From positions 1 through 64,000 of the forward strand of contig JAJPJX010000213.1 of assembly GCA_021324015.1 (NCBI GenBank): a DNA stretch of 64,000 nucleotides, written 5' to 3'. This DNA is from Solibacteraceae bacterium (lineage in GTDB: Bacteria > Acidobacteriota > Terriglobia > Bryobacterales > Bryobacteraceae). Positions 1 through 8,166 of the stretch are shown one piece after another. Made by a program: the position numbers and the translations under genes. Numbering within the stretch: position 1 is the first letter of the stretch; every line of letters starts with the position of its first letter. The notes beneath the pieces were generated by a model. That model saw nothing but the letters and a program-made list of their open reading frames with translations. It did not search any database and was not told where the DNA came from.

Positions 1-24
1 GACCTCTCCGAATACGCACGATTT

Positions 25-978
25 GTGGTGGAGACCTTTCAGACCCCTTCACTGATTCAGAATGAGTTAGCTTGCCGCCGACCCCATCAACTGCGAAAGA
101 CGGGCTACGGCAACGGCAAGAGCGAGGCCGGCTACTCCCACGTGCTCCGGGCGCGCCCGCGCGACCGGTTTTTCCTGAACACCAAGGTGAGCCTCTGGGA
201 TATCAACCGGGACAAGCTCTACCAGGAGATCTTCCAGAGCCTGGCGGCGAGCGAGCAGGCCAAGCTGCGCGGCGCCGCCCGGGAAGAGATCGAGCGGCGG
301 CAGGCGGACGCCCCGGATTACTTCTGCGGCTACTTCGAGGGCCAGCACGCGGAACTCGAGCAGGCCGCCCTGGCCAACGTGATGGAAGCGCGCTACGGCC
401 GCCAGATCGACCGCGGCAAAAACTATAAGCAACTGATTCTGGATTCCATCGACCGCAGTCTCCAGCACCTGGGGACGGACCACCTGGACCTGATGATGTG
501 CCCGCACGGGGCGAACACGCCCTACGAGGTGCTGCGCTACCCGGAGATCTTCGAGGCGTTCGAGATCCTCAAGAAGGCCGGCAAGGTGCGGCACCTGGGT
601 GTTTCCGCGCACACGGATCCGGCAGGCATCCTGGAGGCGGCCGTGAAAGCCAAGGTCTACTCGGCGGCCATGGTGGCGTACAACATCGTGAACCATGCCT
701 ATGTGGACCGGGCGCTGGAGGCGGCGCGGAAAGCAGACCTGGGAGTGATCGCCATGAAGGTGGCGCGCCCAGTATACGGCGGGCGCCGCAACGGGGCGCC
801 GGACGATCCGCGCCGCGTGAAGCTCATCGAGGACGCCGTACCCGGACCACTCCGGCGGCCGCAGAAAGCGTACGTCTGGGCGCTGCGCAGCCCGCACCTC
901 AGCGCCGTGATCTCCGAGTTGATCACCCAGCGTATGGTGGATGACAACCTGCCCCTGGCCGCGCCCAAGGCTGAATGA
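25..978 (+). CDS. Aldo/keto reductase family protein with aberrant N-terminus
   Basis: NAD(P)H-dependent aldo/keto reductase fold. The motif GYGNGKSEAG carries the catalytic Tyr, LNTKVS the Lys and LMMCPHG the His; GKVRHLGVSAH and the AMVAYNIVN strand follow in the order expected for the TIM barrel. The first 35 or so residues (from a GTG at 25; the frame is open from base 1) do not look like the start of this family, and the usual catalytic Asp just before the YGNG motif is not recognisable. The +1 frame around 75-90 reads LAADPINC, more like a family strand, but has a TAG a few codons upstream. So the 5' end is probably frameshifted or joined to other DNA. The stop overlaps the next start by ATGA. 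Substrate cannot be read from the sequence. Confidence 0.72.
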   Translation: MVETFQTPSLIQNELACRRPHQLRKTGYGNGKSEAGYSHVLRARPRDRFFLNTKVSLWDINRDKLYQEIFQSLAASEQAKLRGAAREEIERRQADAPDYFCGYFEGQHAELEQAALANVMEARYGRQIDRGKNYKQLILDSIDRSLQHLGTDHLDLMMCPHGANTPYEVLRYPEIFEAFEILKKAGKVRHLGVSAHTDPAGILEAAVKAKVYSAAMVAYNIVNHAYVDRALEAARKADLGVIAMKVARPVYGGRRNGAPDDPRRVKLIEDAVPGPLRRPQKAYVWALRSPHLSAVISELITQRMVDDNLPLAAPKAE

Positions 979-1733
979 TCGGCGCGCTCATCGTCGACGA
1001 TGAAGAACTGGCCCGAAGGGTGATCCGGGAGATGCTGGCTTCGCACCCGGAAGTGCGGGTGCTCGCCGAGTGCGCCAACGGGTTTGAGGCGGTGAAGGCC
1101 GCCGCGGAGCTACAGCCGGACCTGCTGTTCCTGGATATCCAGATGCCCAAGCTGGATGGCTTCGAGGTGCTGGAGCTGCTCGGTCGGCCGATCGCGGTCA
1201 TCTTCGTCACGGCCTACGACCAGTACGCCATTCGGGCCTTCGAAGCACACGCCGTGGATTACCTGCTGAAGCCCTTCAGCGCGGAGCGCTTCGAGACGGC
1301 GCTGGCGCGCGCTCAGGAGCGCGTGGGAGCGCGCCTGCCGTCGCCGGCGGAACTGGCCGCGGCGGCGCGGCCTCCGGCGCGTTTCCTGGAGCGGATGGTG
1401 GTGAAAGACGGGGCGCGAGTACACGTCATTCCGCTAGACAAGCTGGATTACGCCGAGGCGCAGGACGATTACATCGCCCTGCACAGCGAGCGGCGCAGCT
1501 ATCTGAAGCAGCAGACCATCACTAGTTTGGAAGCCTGCCTGGATCCGGCGCGTTTTGTGCGCATCCACCGCTCGGTGATCGTGAACCTGGAGCGCGTGGC
1601 GAAGATCGAGGCCTACACGAAAGACACGCGCGTGGCGGTGCTGCACGACGGCACGCAATTGCCGGTCAGCCGGACGGGCTACGCCCGGCTCAAGGCCTTG
1701 CTTTCGCAAGGCAGCGAGAGCTCCACGCGGTAG
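975..1733 (+). CDS. LytTR-family response regulator
   Basis: Two-domain transcription regulator (252 aa). The N-terminal receiver has the acidic pair D8/D9, phospho-acceptor D54 in LLFLDIQMPKLDG, T79 and K99. The C-terminal half is a LytTR DNA-binding domain (about residues 140-245) with the typical FVRIHRSVIVNLERV strand-helix. Such regulators are phosphorylated by a LytS/His_kinase-type sensor, and exactly such a kinase lies on the opposite strand (1679-2752). The two genes converge and share 55 bp at their 3' ends. The start overlaps the stop of the upstream reductase (ATGA), which suggests translational coupling to that gene. Target genes are unknown; the nearby LiaF-like gene is a candidate. 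Confidence 0.93.
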   Translation: MIGALIVDDEELARRVIREMLASHPEVRVLAECANGFEAVKAAAELQPDLLFLDIQMPKLDGFEVLELLGRPIAVIFVTAYDQYAIRAFEAHAVDYLLKPFSAERFETALARAQERVGARLPSPAELAAAARPPARFLERMVVKDGARVHVIPLDKLDYAEAQDDYIALHSERRSYLKQQTITSLEACLDPARFVRIHRSVIVNLERVAKIEAYTKDTRVAVLHDGTQLPVSRTGYARLKALLSQGSESSTR

Positions 1734-2752
1734 CGGTGGTCCAGGATGCGGACGTCCAGGCGGGCGGAGGCGCCATGCCGCGCGGAGAGACGTCTTTGCA
1801 CCAGGGCCAAGCCCAGGCCGCTGCGCGGAGGAGCGGCGGAGCCGGGGTCGAACGGATTCTCCACGGCCAGTTGCAGGAACCCCTCGCGGCGGCGCGCCTC
1901 GATGCGCACCCATCCGCCTTCGAGCAGCCCGGCGATGCCGTGCTTGATGGCGTTTTCCACCAGCGGCTGTAACAGCAGCGGCGGCAGCCGGCAGGACCCG
2001 CACTCCGCATCGATTTCCTCTTCCAGGCGGAGGCGCTCCCCAAAGCGGATCTGCTCGATGGCGAGGTAGCCGCGGGCGAGCTCCAGTTCCTCGGCGAGGG
2101 CCACGGCGTCGCGCTCGCCCAGTCGCAGGGTAGCTCGCAGAAAGTCGGAAAGCCGGACGCACATTTCCCGGGCACGCGGGCCGTCGCTGGTGGCAAGCGC
2201 GCTGATGGAGTGCAGACAGTTGAACAAAAAGTGGGGATTGACCTGCGCCTTGAGGGCGCGCAGTTCGGCCTCGCGGGCCAGAATGTGCGCCTCCTGTTCC
2301 CGGCGCTCGGCCTCGCGGGACTGCTGCTCCGCCAGGATGACGTAGTAGACCCCCACCATCATCAGGTACAGCAGCACGCCCATAGCGAAAACCACCGGCA
2401 GATGCGGGCTGAAGCGCTGGTTCAGGCCGGCGAAGGCCGGGATTTGGGAGAGCACCAGGGCCAGGCCTTGGGCCGCGCTGACCAGAAACAGGCTGCTGAC
2501 CACGGCCGCGGCGGAGTGGGCCGGCAACAAGCGCCGGAAAACCCCCGGCGCCGGCGGCAGCACCCGGCAGGAGTACCACGGCGCCAGGCAGAGGCCCGCA
2601 AAGAACAGGCAGGCCGGAAGGATTACGGCGGCGGCTTCGGGCAAGGCCAGGCCGCCGGAGGCATTCAGCACCGCCGCCAGCAGACCGGCAATCGGCAGCC
2701 AGGCCAGCAGATAGAGGCCCAGGCGCGCGCGGGTGGTGAGGATGGGGTGCAT
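1679..2752 (-). CDS. LytS-type sensor histidine kinase (His_kinase family)
   Basis: Membrane sensor kinase (357 aa). About five or six hydrophobic segments fill residues 1-160, followed by a short linker and the His_kinase domain with phospho-acceptor His in QVNPHFLFNCLHSISALA. A HATPase_c domain follows, with the N-box in LLLQPLVENAIKHG and a glycine-rich SGLGLALVQ loop. This architecture pairs with LytTR regulators such as the gene at 975-1733, whose 3' end it overlaps antisense by 55 bp. No extracellular ligand domain is visible, so the membrane region itself probably senses. It lies 114 bp from the LiaF-like gene on the same strand, so one transcript could carry both. Confidence 0.92.
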   Translation of the reverse strand: MHPILTTRARLGLYLLAWLPIAGLLAAVLNASGGLALPEAAAVILPACLFFAGLCLAPWYSCRVLPPAPGVFRRLLPAHSAAAVVSSLFLVSAAQGLALVLSQIPAFAGLNQRFSPHLPVVFAMGVLLYLMMVGVYYVILAEQQSREAERREQEAHILAREAELRALKAQVNPHFLFNCLHSISALATSDGPRAREMCVRLSDFLRATLRLGERDAVALAEELELARGYLAIEQIRFGERLRLEEEIDAECGSCRLPPLLLQPLVENAIKHGIAGLLEGGWVRIEARRREGFLQLAVENPFDPGSAAPPRSGLGLALVQRRLSARHGASARLDVRILDHRYRVELSLPCESKALSRA

Positions 2753-2813
2753 GGGGTTGGAGGACCGCTGGTTAACCAGGACGAGCCGGAACCAGAAGGG
2801 CAGCAGCTCGAGG

Positions 2814-2841
2814 AGTCAGAAGCCAGAAGCCAGGAGTCAAA
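2814..2841. repeat. Heptad tandem repeat, 4 units
   Basis: Four consecutive 7-bp units, AGTCAGA, AGCCAGA, AGCCAGG and AGTCAAA, in the short gap between the LiaF-like gene and the kinase gene. The units differ by one to three bases. It is a small low-complexity heptad repeat of the kind scattered in intergenic regions of some bacterial genomes. No function can be assigned. Confidence 0.6.
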
Positions 2842-2866
2842 ATCGGCCCCGCAGTCATATTGGGTG

Positions 2867-3586
2867 CTAGTTGCGGATGCTGACTCCGCCGAAGACCGCC
2901 GAGCCGGCCACGATGAGGCGCTTCATGCCGGGGGTGCCGGGATCCGGCTGGCGGGTCTTGTCCTCGTAGCCGCCGAAGACCGCCTGGCCCTGCACCGACA
3001 CGCTCCAGGTTTCCGGGACGATGATTTCCACGCCGCCAAACATAGCTTTGGCGATCAGCACCGCCTCGTCGCCGGCCATGACGGCCTTGCGCAGATCAAT
3101 CTCATAGCCGCCGAAGAGCGCTTCCACCTCGCCACCGGTGAACTGTTCGGTGTTGAGCTGGCGGCGGCTTCCGCCGAACGCCACGTGCCCCCGGAAGCTG
3201 CCATCGCCGGGACTGGGCGAAGGGCCTCCGCCGGCGGACCGTTCGACGCTTCGCCAGAGCAGCAGCACGCCGAAAGCGATCAGCAGCAGGGGCCACAACT
3301 CGTGGAAGCGGAAGAAGGGCAGGTGCAGGCGGTCGGCCAGCAGCCAGGCACCGAGGAGCACGATGATGCCGCCAGCGATCTGGCCGCCGGTGTCGCGGGC
3401 GTCCAGGGCCGCCGCCAGGCCGGCGGCGATGATGGCCACGGGCCAGAAGCGGAAGATGTCGTGGATGTGGAAGATCCCCAGGTTGCTCAGGAGCAGGAGG
3501 GCGCCAACGACGATGACGATCAAGCCAAACGTCATGCCGCCGCTGGGATGGCGGCGGGCTGCATAGTCGCGATATCTGGTTGTCAT
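2867..3586 (-). CDS. LiaF-like membrane protein (LiaI/LiaF transmembrane region plus cell-wall-active antibiotics response domain)
   Basis: 239 aa. Residues about 17-110 hold several hydrophobic segments of the LiaI/LiaF type (FGLIVIVVGALLLLSNLG and FHELWPLLLIAFGVLLLW). A hydrophilic linker rich in Gly, Ser and Pro leads to a C-terminal beta-rich domain with repeating FGG motifs (HVAFGGSRR, ALFGGYEI, AMFGGVEI, AVFGGYED, AVFGGVSI), which is the mark of DUF2154-type LiaF domains. In Firmicutes LiaF restrains the envelope-stress kinase LiaS; here it sits next to a LytS/LytTR pair instead, so a role in envelope-stress signalling is inferred from family and position only. Confidence 0.85.
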   Translation of the reverse strand: MTTRYRDYAARRHPSGGMTFGLIVIVVGALLLLSNLGIFHIHDIFRFWPVAIIAAGLAAALDARDTGGQIAGGIIVLLGAWLLADRLHLPFFRFHELWPLLLIAFGVLLLWRSVERSAGGGPSPSPGDGSFRGHVAFGGSRRQLNTEQFTGGEVEALFGGYEIDLRKAVMAGDEAVLIAKAMFGGVEIIVPETWSVSVQGQAVFGGYEDKTRQPDPGTPGMKRLIVAGSAVFGGVSIRN

Positions 3587-3664
3587 GGCTCCAGACTACG
3601 GCGGAGCACGCCGGTTCTCACCCGGTTTTCGGCCAGCGCCGCCGGATTACCGGCGAACGCCGGG

Positions 3665-4672
3665 CTAGCGCAGCCATTCGTCGCGGTGCTCGCGGACGAA
3701 AGCGTCGTCGGTGAGGTGCGGGTAGGCGCGGTACACGCGGTCGATCTCTTCGGCCTGCCCGGGGGACAACTCTTCGGCGGGGTTCAGGCACCAGCGGCCG
3801 CACAGCAATCCCTGGCGCCGGAGCACCTCGTGAATGCCCGGGATGCAGCCATGGAAGCTGTTGGCCGGATCGAAGATGGCGGCATTGCTATCGGTCACCT
3901 CCACGGACAGCGTGAGCAGGCCGGGGAACAGCGGCTGGCGGTGGATGCCGTCCAGCAGTTCAACGGCACAGCGGGTCCACACGGCCCAGTGGCCCAGCAG
4001 CCCGCCCACGATGCGCAGGCTGCGGCCGTCGAACTCGAAGGGCGTGGCCAGATCGAGGACGATGTTATCGTCGTTGCCGGTGTATAGCGCGATCTCGCCG
4101 GCGCGGCCCGATTCCGCCACCGCGCGGATCACGTCCAGGGTCTGGTAGCGGTTGAAGGGCGCGATTTTGATGGCGACCACGTTGGGAATTTCCGTGAAGC
4201 GGCGCCAGAACTCGTAGGGCAGAATGCGGCCGCCCACCGAGGGCTGCAAATAGAAGCCGAAGACCGGAATGATTTCGGCCACGGCGCGCACGTGCTCCAG
4301 CAGCTCTTTGACCGAGGCGTTCCGGAGGGCGCCGAGACTCACCAGAGCGGCATCGTAGCCGCATCCGGCGGCGAATTCCGCTTCGCGCACGGCTTGCGCG
4401 GCAGGCCCCACCACGCCAGCCACTTTGATGACGTTCTTCCCACGGAGCTCCTCCATGGCGAGTTGCAGCACGGGTTCGAAAAGGCCGAAGCGCGGATCGC
4501 GGATTTCAAACTGCGTGGTGTGCACTCCGACGGCTACGCCGCCTGCTCCGGCGGCCAAATAATAGCGCGTCAGCGCGCGCTGGCGGCGCTCATCCAGCTT
4601 CCGAGCCGCCGTGAGCGCCAGAGGATGCGCGGGAATCACCGCGCCCTTGCGGAGTTGCTCGCGCCAGGACAT
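3665..4672 (-). CDS. Dihydrodipicolinate synthase family protein
   Basis: Class I aldolase of the DHDPS/NAL superfamily (335 aa, against about 295 for DapA). The TIM-barrel strands are recognisable: GGVAVGVHTTQFE, VIKVAGVVG, YDAALVSLGAL and VFGFYLQPSVGG, and NVVAIKIAPFN carries the Schiff-base Lys. The extra length and a Tyr-poor active-site neighbourhood argue against a true lysine-pathway DapA; an aldolase or dehydratase acting on a sugar-acid-like compound is more likely. Its ATG overlaps the stop of the epimerase gene (ATGA), so it is the last cistron of a three-gene operon with the epimerase and an adenosine-specific kinase. Substrate unknown. Confidence 0.85.
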   Translation of the reverse strand: MSWREQLRKGAVIPAHPLALTAARKLDERRQRALTRYYLAAGAGGVAVGVHTTQFEIRDPRFGLFEPVLQLAMEELRGKNVIKVAGVVGPAAQAVREAEFAAGCGYDAALVSLGALRNASVKELLEHVRAVAEIIPVFGFYLQPSVGGRILPYEFWRRFTEIPNVVAIKIAPFNRYQTLDVIRAVAESGRAGEIALYTGNDDNIVLDLATPFEFDGRSLRIVGGLLGHWAVWTRCAVELLDGIHRQPLFPGLLTLSVEVTDSNAAIFDPANSFHGCIPGIHEVLRRQGLLCGRWCLNPAEELSPGQAEEIDRVYRAYPHLTDDAFVREHRDEWLR

Positions 4673-5691
4673 CAGAATTTCCCATCCCGCACTTCAAAGT
4701 GAGTCGGCTTGTTCAGCATCGCGCCGCCCATGCCGATCCACGCGGCGATCCATTCGATTATCTGCTCGACGCTGACCGTGGGATAGCCGAAGAGTTGATG
4801 GCAGCGCCCGGCATTGCTGAGCAGGGCGGTTTCCGACTCCGTGCCTTCGAGGATGGGAACGATGCCGAAGTGGCTGCCGAAGCGCTCCGCCGCCCAGCGC
4901 ACGGAAACGGTTTCCGGCCCGGTGAGGTTCAGCACCGCCGGCGGCGACTGGCAGATGGCGAACGAGCGCAGGCAGACCGAGTTGGCGTCGCCCTGCCAGA
5001 TCACGTTGGCATGGCCCATGCGCAGGTCCACCGGGCGCCGTTCAAAGACCTTGAGGCCAATATCGACGAGCACGCCATAGCGCAGTTCGACGGCGTAGTT
5101 CAGGCGCAGCAGAGCTACGGGCGTGCCGTACTCGCGGGAAAAGTAACCGAACATGCGCTCGCGGCCCAGGGCGGACATGGCATACTCGCCCACGGGCGCC
5201 ACCGGGCAGGACTCCGTGGGCGCACCGTGGAGCACCGGAACGAGCGGATACACGTTGCCCGAGGAGAAGGCCACGATGCGGGAGCGGCGGTAGCGCTGCG
5301 CCACCAGGCCCGGCAGGAAGCTGTTCATGGCCCAGGTGAGCGACTCGTTGCCGGTGGAGCCAAACTTGCGCGCGGCCATGAAGATGACGTTTTCCGCATC
5401 GGGCAGCTTTTCCAGCGCGCCGGGCTCCAGCAGGTCGCAGGCCAGGGTTTCGATGCCCCACTGTTCGAGTTGCTCGCGGGCGGCGGGACTGGAGAAGCGG
5501 GCCACGCCCAGGATGCGTTTGCGCACGCCGGCCGCTTCACAGGCGCGCTTGGCCAGGTGCGCCAGGCTGGGGCCCATCTTGCCCGCCACGCCCAGGATCA
5601 GCACGTCCCCATCCAGCGCGGCCATGGCCGCGGCGTCGGCCTCGCGCGGCGTCGAGAGGACATCTTCGAGCTGGTGTTCGGTCGCGATCAT
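4672..5691 (-). CDS. NAD-dependent epimerase/dehydratase family protein
   Basis: Short-chain dehydrogenase of the extended type (339 aa from the ATG at 5691). The Rossmann nucleotide-binding loop is VLILGVAGKMGPSL near residue 30, followed by ENVIFMAARKFGS and IVAFSSGNVYP. A Tyr in the family position is present (VGEYAMSALGRERM, a YxxxK-like site in which Lys is replaced by Arg). That replacement could lower dehydrogenase activity or indicate a different mechanism. The frame extends further upstream, but the ATG at 5691 overlaps the preceding stop (ATGA), matching the tight spacing of this operon, so the shorter start is chosen. Together with the DHDPS-like enzyme it looks like a sugar or sugar-acid pathway. 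Confidence 0.85.
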   Translation of the reverse strand: MIATEHQLEDVLSTPREADAAAMAALDGDVLILGVAGKMGPSLAHLAKRACEAAGVRKRILGVARFSSPAAREQLEQWGIETLACDLLEPGALEKLPDAENVIFMAARKFGSTGNESLTWAMNSFLPGLVAQRYRRSRIVAFSSGNVYPLVPVLHGAPTESCPVAPVGEYAMSALGRERMFGYFSREYGTPVALLRLNYAVELRYGVLVDIGLKVFERRPVDLRMGHANVIWQGDANSVCLRSFAICQSPPAVLNLTGPETVSVRWAAERFGSHFGIVPILEGTESETALLSNAGRCHQLFGYPTVSVEQIIEWIAAWIGMGGAMLNKPTHFEVRDGKF

Positions 5692-6173
5692 CAGCGCTTG
5701 TACCCGATCTTGCGCAGGAAATCGTGGCGCCACTGGACGTCGGCTTCCCCCTCCACGCCCTTGGGGGAAAATCCGTCGATGACCCCCAGGATGCCACGGC
5801 CCTGCTCGGTTTGGGCCACCACGACTTCCACCGGGTTGGCGGTGGCGCAGAAGATGGAACAAACCTCGGGCACGGCCTGGATGCGCGTGAGGATGTTTAC
5901 GGGGAAGCCATCGCGCAGGGCGATGACGAAAATGTGTCCGGCCGCGAGCGCCGTGGCATTGCGCACGGCCATCTCCCGGAGAGCCGCGTCGTTTCCCTCC
6001 GAACGCGTAAGGCACTTGCCGGAGGCCTCGTTGAAAGCGATCCCGAACTTCATCTGCGGGACCGAGTTGACGATGGCTTCATAGAGATCTTCGACGGTCT
6101 TGATGAAGTGGGTCTGCCCCAGGATGACATTGCCTTCCTCGGGGATTTCCAGGCGCACAGTCAGGAGTTCCAT
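5691..6173 (-). CDS. Adenosine-specific kinase family protein
   Basis: Small protein (160 aa) of the adenosine-specific kinase family (PF04008), best known from archaea and scattered bacteria. Diagnostic strings are [34 protein letters not shown] and RSEGND, followed by a glycine-rich [15 protein letters not shown] near the C-terminus. The length fits the family. Members have been linked to adenosine binding and phosphorylation, but the cellular role is poorly known. It is the first gene of an ATGA-linked operon with the epimerase and the DHDPS-like enzyme, so its physiological job may lie in that pathway rather than in nucleoside salvage. Confidence 0.88.
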   Translation of the reverse strand: MELLTVRLEIPEEGNVILGQTHFIKTVEDLYEAIVNSVPQMKFGIAFNEASGKCLTRSEGNDAALREMAVRNATALAAGHIFVIALRDGFPVNILTRIQAVPEVCSIFCATANPVEVVVAQTEQGRGILGVIDGFSPKGVEGEADVQWRHDFLRKIGYKR

Positions 6174-6220
6174 GAAATAGACAGGATACTACGCCATAGC
6201 CCGGAATACGCCCGTCCCTG

Positions 6221-7540
6221 TCACGGCGACCGATCACAGTCCTTCGCAGCGATCGGCAGAAAAACTCCAAAAATGCCGCCGCCATGAATCTTAACCCCCA
6301 GCCAATCTTCTCGTAGTCGCGACGCCTCAGCGAAGGACATGCCGGTTTCGTGCGTGCCGCGGTTTCGATCCCGGATCAGATCATCGATCAGTTTCTTCAA
6401 CCGTGCCAGGTCAAGTCCCGTGCTGGTTCCATATTCCTTCAGTTCAGGTCTCGATGAAGTTAGCGCGATGCTAATCATCCCCAACATTATTTTCGGCACT
6501 GCTTCGCCCCTCCTTATGATCGGCTGCATCTTTTCGGGCGGCCGATCGGAACGGTGCTCTGGGCGGGATTCACCATTTGGGAAAACCAACACCTTCCGGC
6601 TCTTCAGATATTTGGCTAAGGAGGGGACGAATAGCTGCTTCACCTGAAGTTCGAAGGCCTTGGCCAACTGAGAGATTACACAATTCCAGTCCAGCGTTTC
6701 TGGATCCCTAAAGCGGCGTTCGGCGTCGAGCAGCACGGTCCGCGCATCGACACAGAGAGACGAATCGACGTTGATGCCGAGCACGTCCTTGAGGTACGTT
6801 TCAGCCTTGAACCTATCGGGAGCACCCAGTGCGTCAATCTTTGCACCAATGGTTTCCAGCCGCTCGATCGTGGGCATCTGGAAAGCTGATACCTGATCTG
6901 CAAGTTCGGCGATTCTGACGGCCGTCTCATCGTTGGGGCGACTCCGTCCCTCCGTGAGATCGCGATGCGCGGCGGCGATGGCAGGATGCAGGCCGGCATC
7001 GTCTTTGGGTGGGCCCAGGATATCGAGCCAATCACGCCATGTCCCGCCGTGATCCGTTTCCAGGTGTCCCGGGATGTTTTCGAGATCTCCGTCAGTCGGG
7101 ATGCTTGACGGGCGCTCGACCCTTAGACCCGAATGGACATGGTAGGCAACCCGCGCACAATAGAACTCTTCCTCCGTTAGAGCACGCACAAACGCCGCAC
7201 CTGATTCTTCTGACGACTCTGTTCTCCAAGCCAACCATGGATCATCAAGGCAGCTGTGGGCTGCGGCATAGTCGGACAGAGCTTCCCCCACGAGATGAGC
7301 CACGACTGTGGCTCGCCACGTTAAGATTTCTTCGGCGTTGTCGACGTCCTCGTCGAAGGCGGTGAGTGCAAAGTGTTCATCTTCCTCAGGATCCTCGTAG
7401 TAACCCCGGTAGTCGTCCAGGTCTAAGCATGCAATCTGTTCCGCGCGTTCTCGAGACCAAGTCAAACAGATTCTTAAAGCGCGTAGCAGCTCTCGCAACG
7501 CCTTCTCTTCATCCGACCAGTTGACCGGCGCGTCTGTCAC
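6221..7540 (-). CDS. Unknown protein with C-terminal HEPN-like RX4H motif
   Basis: Not a family I recognise over its full length (439 aa). It starts at a GTG preceded by AAGAGGGA. The N-terminal half is very acidic (DLDDYRGYYEDPEEDE and similar) with many Trp and no signal peptide. The C-terminal 170 residues are helical: a segment AKAFELQVKQLFVPSLAKYL, a polar loop, then a helix ending in DLIRDRNRGTHETG. R392 and H397 form an RX4H motif in the position used by HEPN RNases, and the following SFAEASRLREDWLG resembles the last helix of HEPN domains in abortive-infection proteins. Base composition is lower in GC than the neighbours, and a HicBA pair lies just upstream. A defence or toxin role is possible but only inferred. 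Confidence 0.7.
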   Translation of the reverse strand: MTDAPVNWSDEEKALRELLRALRICLTWSRERAEQIACLDLDDYRGYYEDPEEDEHFALTAFDEDVDNAEEILTWRATVVAHLVGEALSDYAAAHSCLDDPWLAWRTESSEESGAAFVRALTEEEFYCARVAYHVHSGLRVERPSSIPTDGDLENIPGHLETDHGGTWRDWLDILGPPKDDAGLHPAIAAAHRDLTEGRSRPNDETAVRIAELADQVSAFQMPTIERLETIGAKIDALGAPDRFKAETYLKDVLGINVDSSLCVDARTVLLDAERRFRDPETLDWNCVISQLAKAFELQVKQLFVPSLAKYLKSRKVLVFPNGESRPEHRSDRPPEKMQPIIRRGEAVPKIMLGMISIALTSSRPELKEYGTSTGLDLARLKKLIDDLIRDRNRGTHETGMSFAEASRLREDWLGVKIHGGGIFGVFLPIAAKDCDRSP

Positions 7541-7887
7541 GTGGGTCCCTCTTAGAAATAGCGGCTAGGAGCCGCCACAGACTCATGTTATCTACATTAC
7601 CTCTGCCGCCAACTTCAATAACGCCGGAGCGAACGAACAGGTGTTGTCGGCGGAACTTCGGATATCGCATGCGCTCCGCATTCGCGGTGGAAGTAGTCGG
7701 CTTCCGGGCGGTCATCGCATCCCGTCTCAGAGAGTCCAGCATGTTCTGGACCGTCCGCGAGTCTGGCACCCCGCTGCTGCCATCTCAACGGCCGGTTTGA
7801 GGACTACTGGGAGGCGTGCCTGGCGGCGTGATCTCCACTGCTATGTCGCGCTTAACCCCCGGCTTGTCGTATGCTCAATAAGTAGGC
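7541..7887. other. Intergenic stretch without a convincing gene
   Basis: About 350 bp between the HEPN-like gene and hicB. Short open frames exist on both strands (for example 7509-7769 minus and 7641-7901 plus), but none has a ribosome site, recognisable motif or family-like composition. A perfect 6-bp inverted repeat with a 3-base loop (GCGGCTAGGAGCCGC, 7561-7575) sits 20 bp upstream of the GTG of the HEPN-like gene and could be an operator or a 5'-leader hairpin. The stretch may hold decayed sequence and the divergent promoters of the two flanking genes. Confidence 0.4.
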
Positions 7888-8163
7888 ATGAAGACGTATA
7901 GCTTCAAAGTCATCGTGGAGCCAGACGAGGATTTCGATGGGAATCCTTCGGGCTGGCATGCCTACTGTCCTGCGCTAGAGGGTCTGGGCGGTTCCACCTG
8001 GGGCTACACCCGTGAGGAAGCGCTCAAGAATATCCGGGAAGTCGTGCACTTGATTGTCGAGGAACAGGTCCAAGAAGGGAGGCCGCTGCCGGAAGGCCCG
8101 GAGAATTCCGTCGAGGTCGAGGAAGTCTCACCGGAAACGCCCCGCATTGCGGTCACCGTCTAG
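7888..8163 (+). CDS. hicB: HicB-family antitoxin
   Basis: 91-residue antitoxin of the HicB/UPF0150 type with a partial RNase H-like fold: a first strand FKVIVEPDEDF, then GWHAYCPALEGLGGSTWG, then the helix TREEALKNIREVVHLIVEEQ. The C-terminal tail is acidic and lacks an obvious DNA-binding domain, so autoregulation may rely on another element. It lies 3 bp upstream of the HicA toxin gene. The order antitoxin-toxin is the common one for this short HicB form. Function: binds and blocks the HicA mRNA interferase. Confidence 0.9.
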   Translation: MKTYSFKVIVEPDEDFDGNPSGWHAYCPALEGLGGSTWGYTREEALKNIREVVHLIVEEQVQEGRPLPEGPENSVEVEEVSPETPRIAVTV

Positions 8164-8166
8164 ACC

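Noticed and set aside
2210-4087. Long open frame on the plus strand across the kinase, LiaF-like and DHDPS genes
   Set aside because: Antisense to three recognisable proteins; composition (Gln, Gly, Arg-rich) is that of a GC-rich shadow frame and no domain is visible.
7509-7769. Possible 86-residue gene upstream of the HEPN-like gene
   Set aside because: No ribosome site, no family resemblance, and it overlaps the start of the better supported gene.
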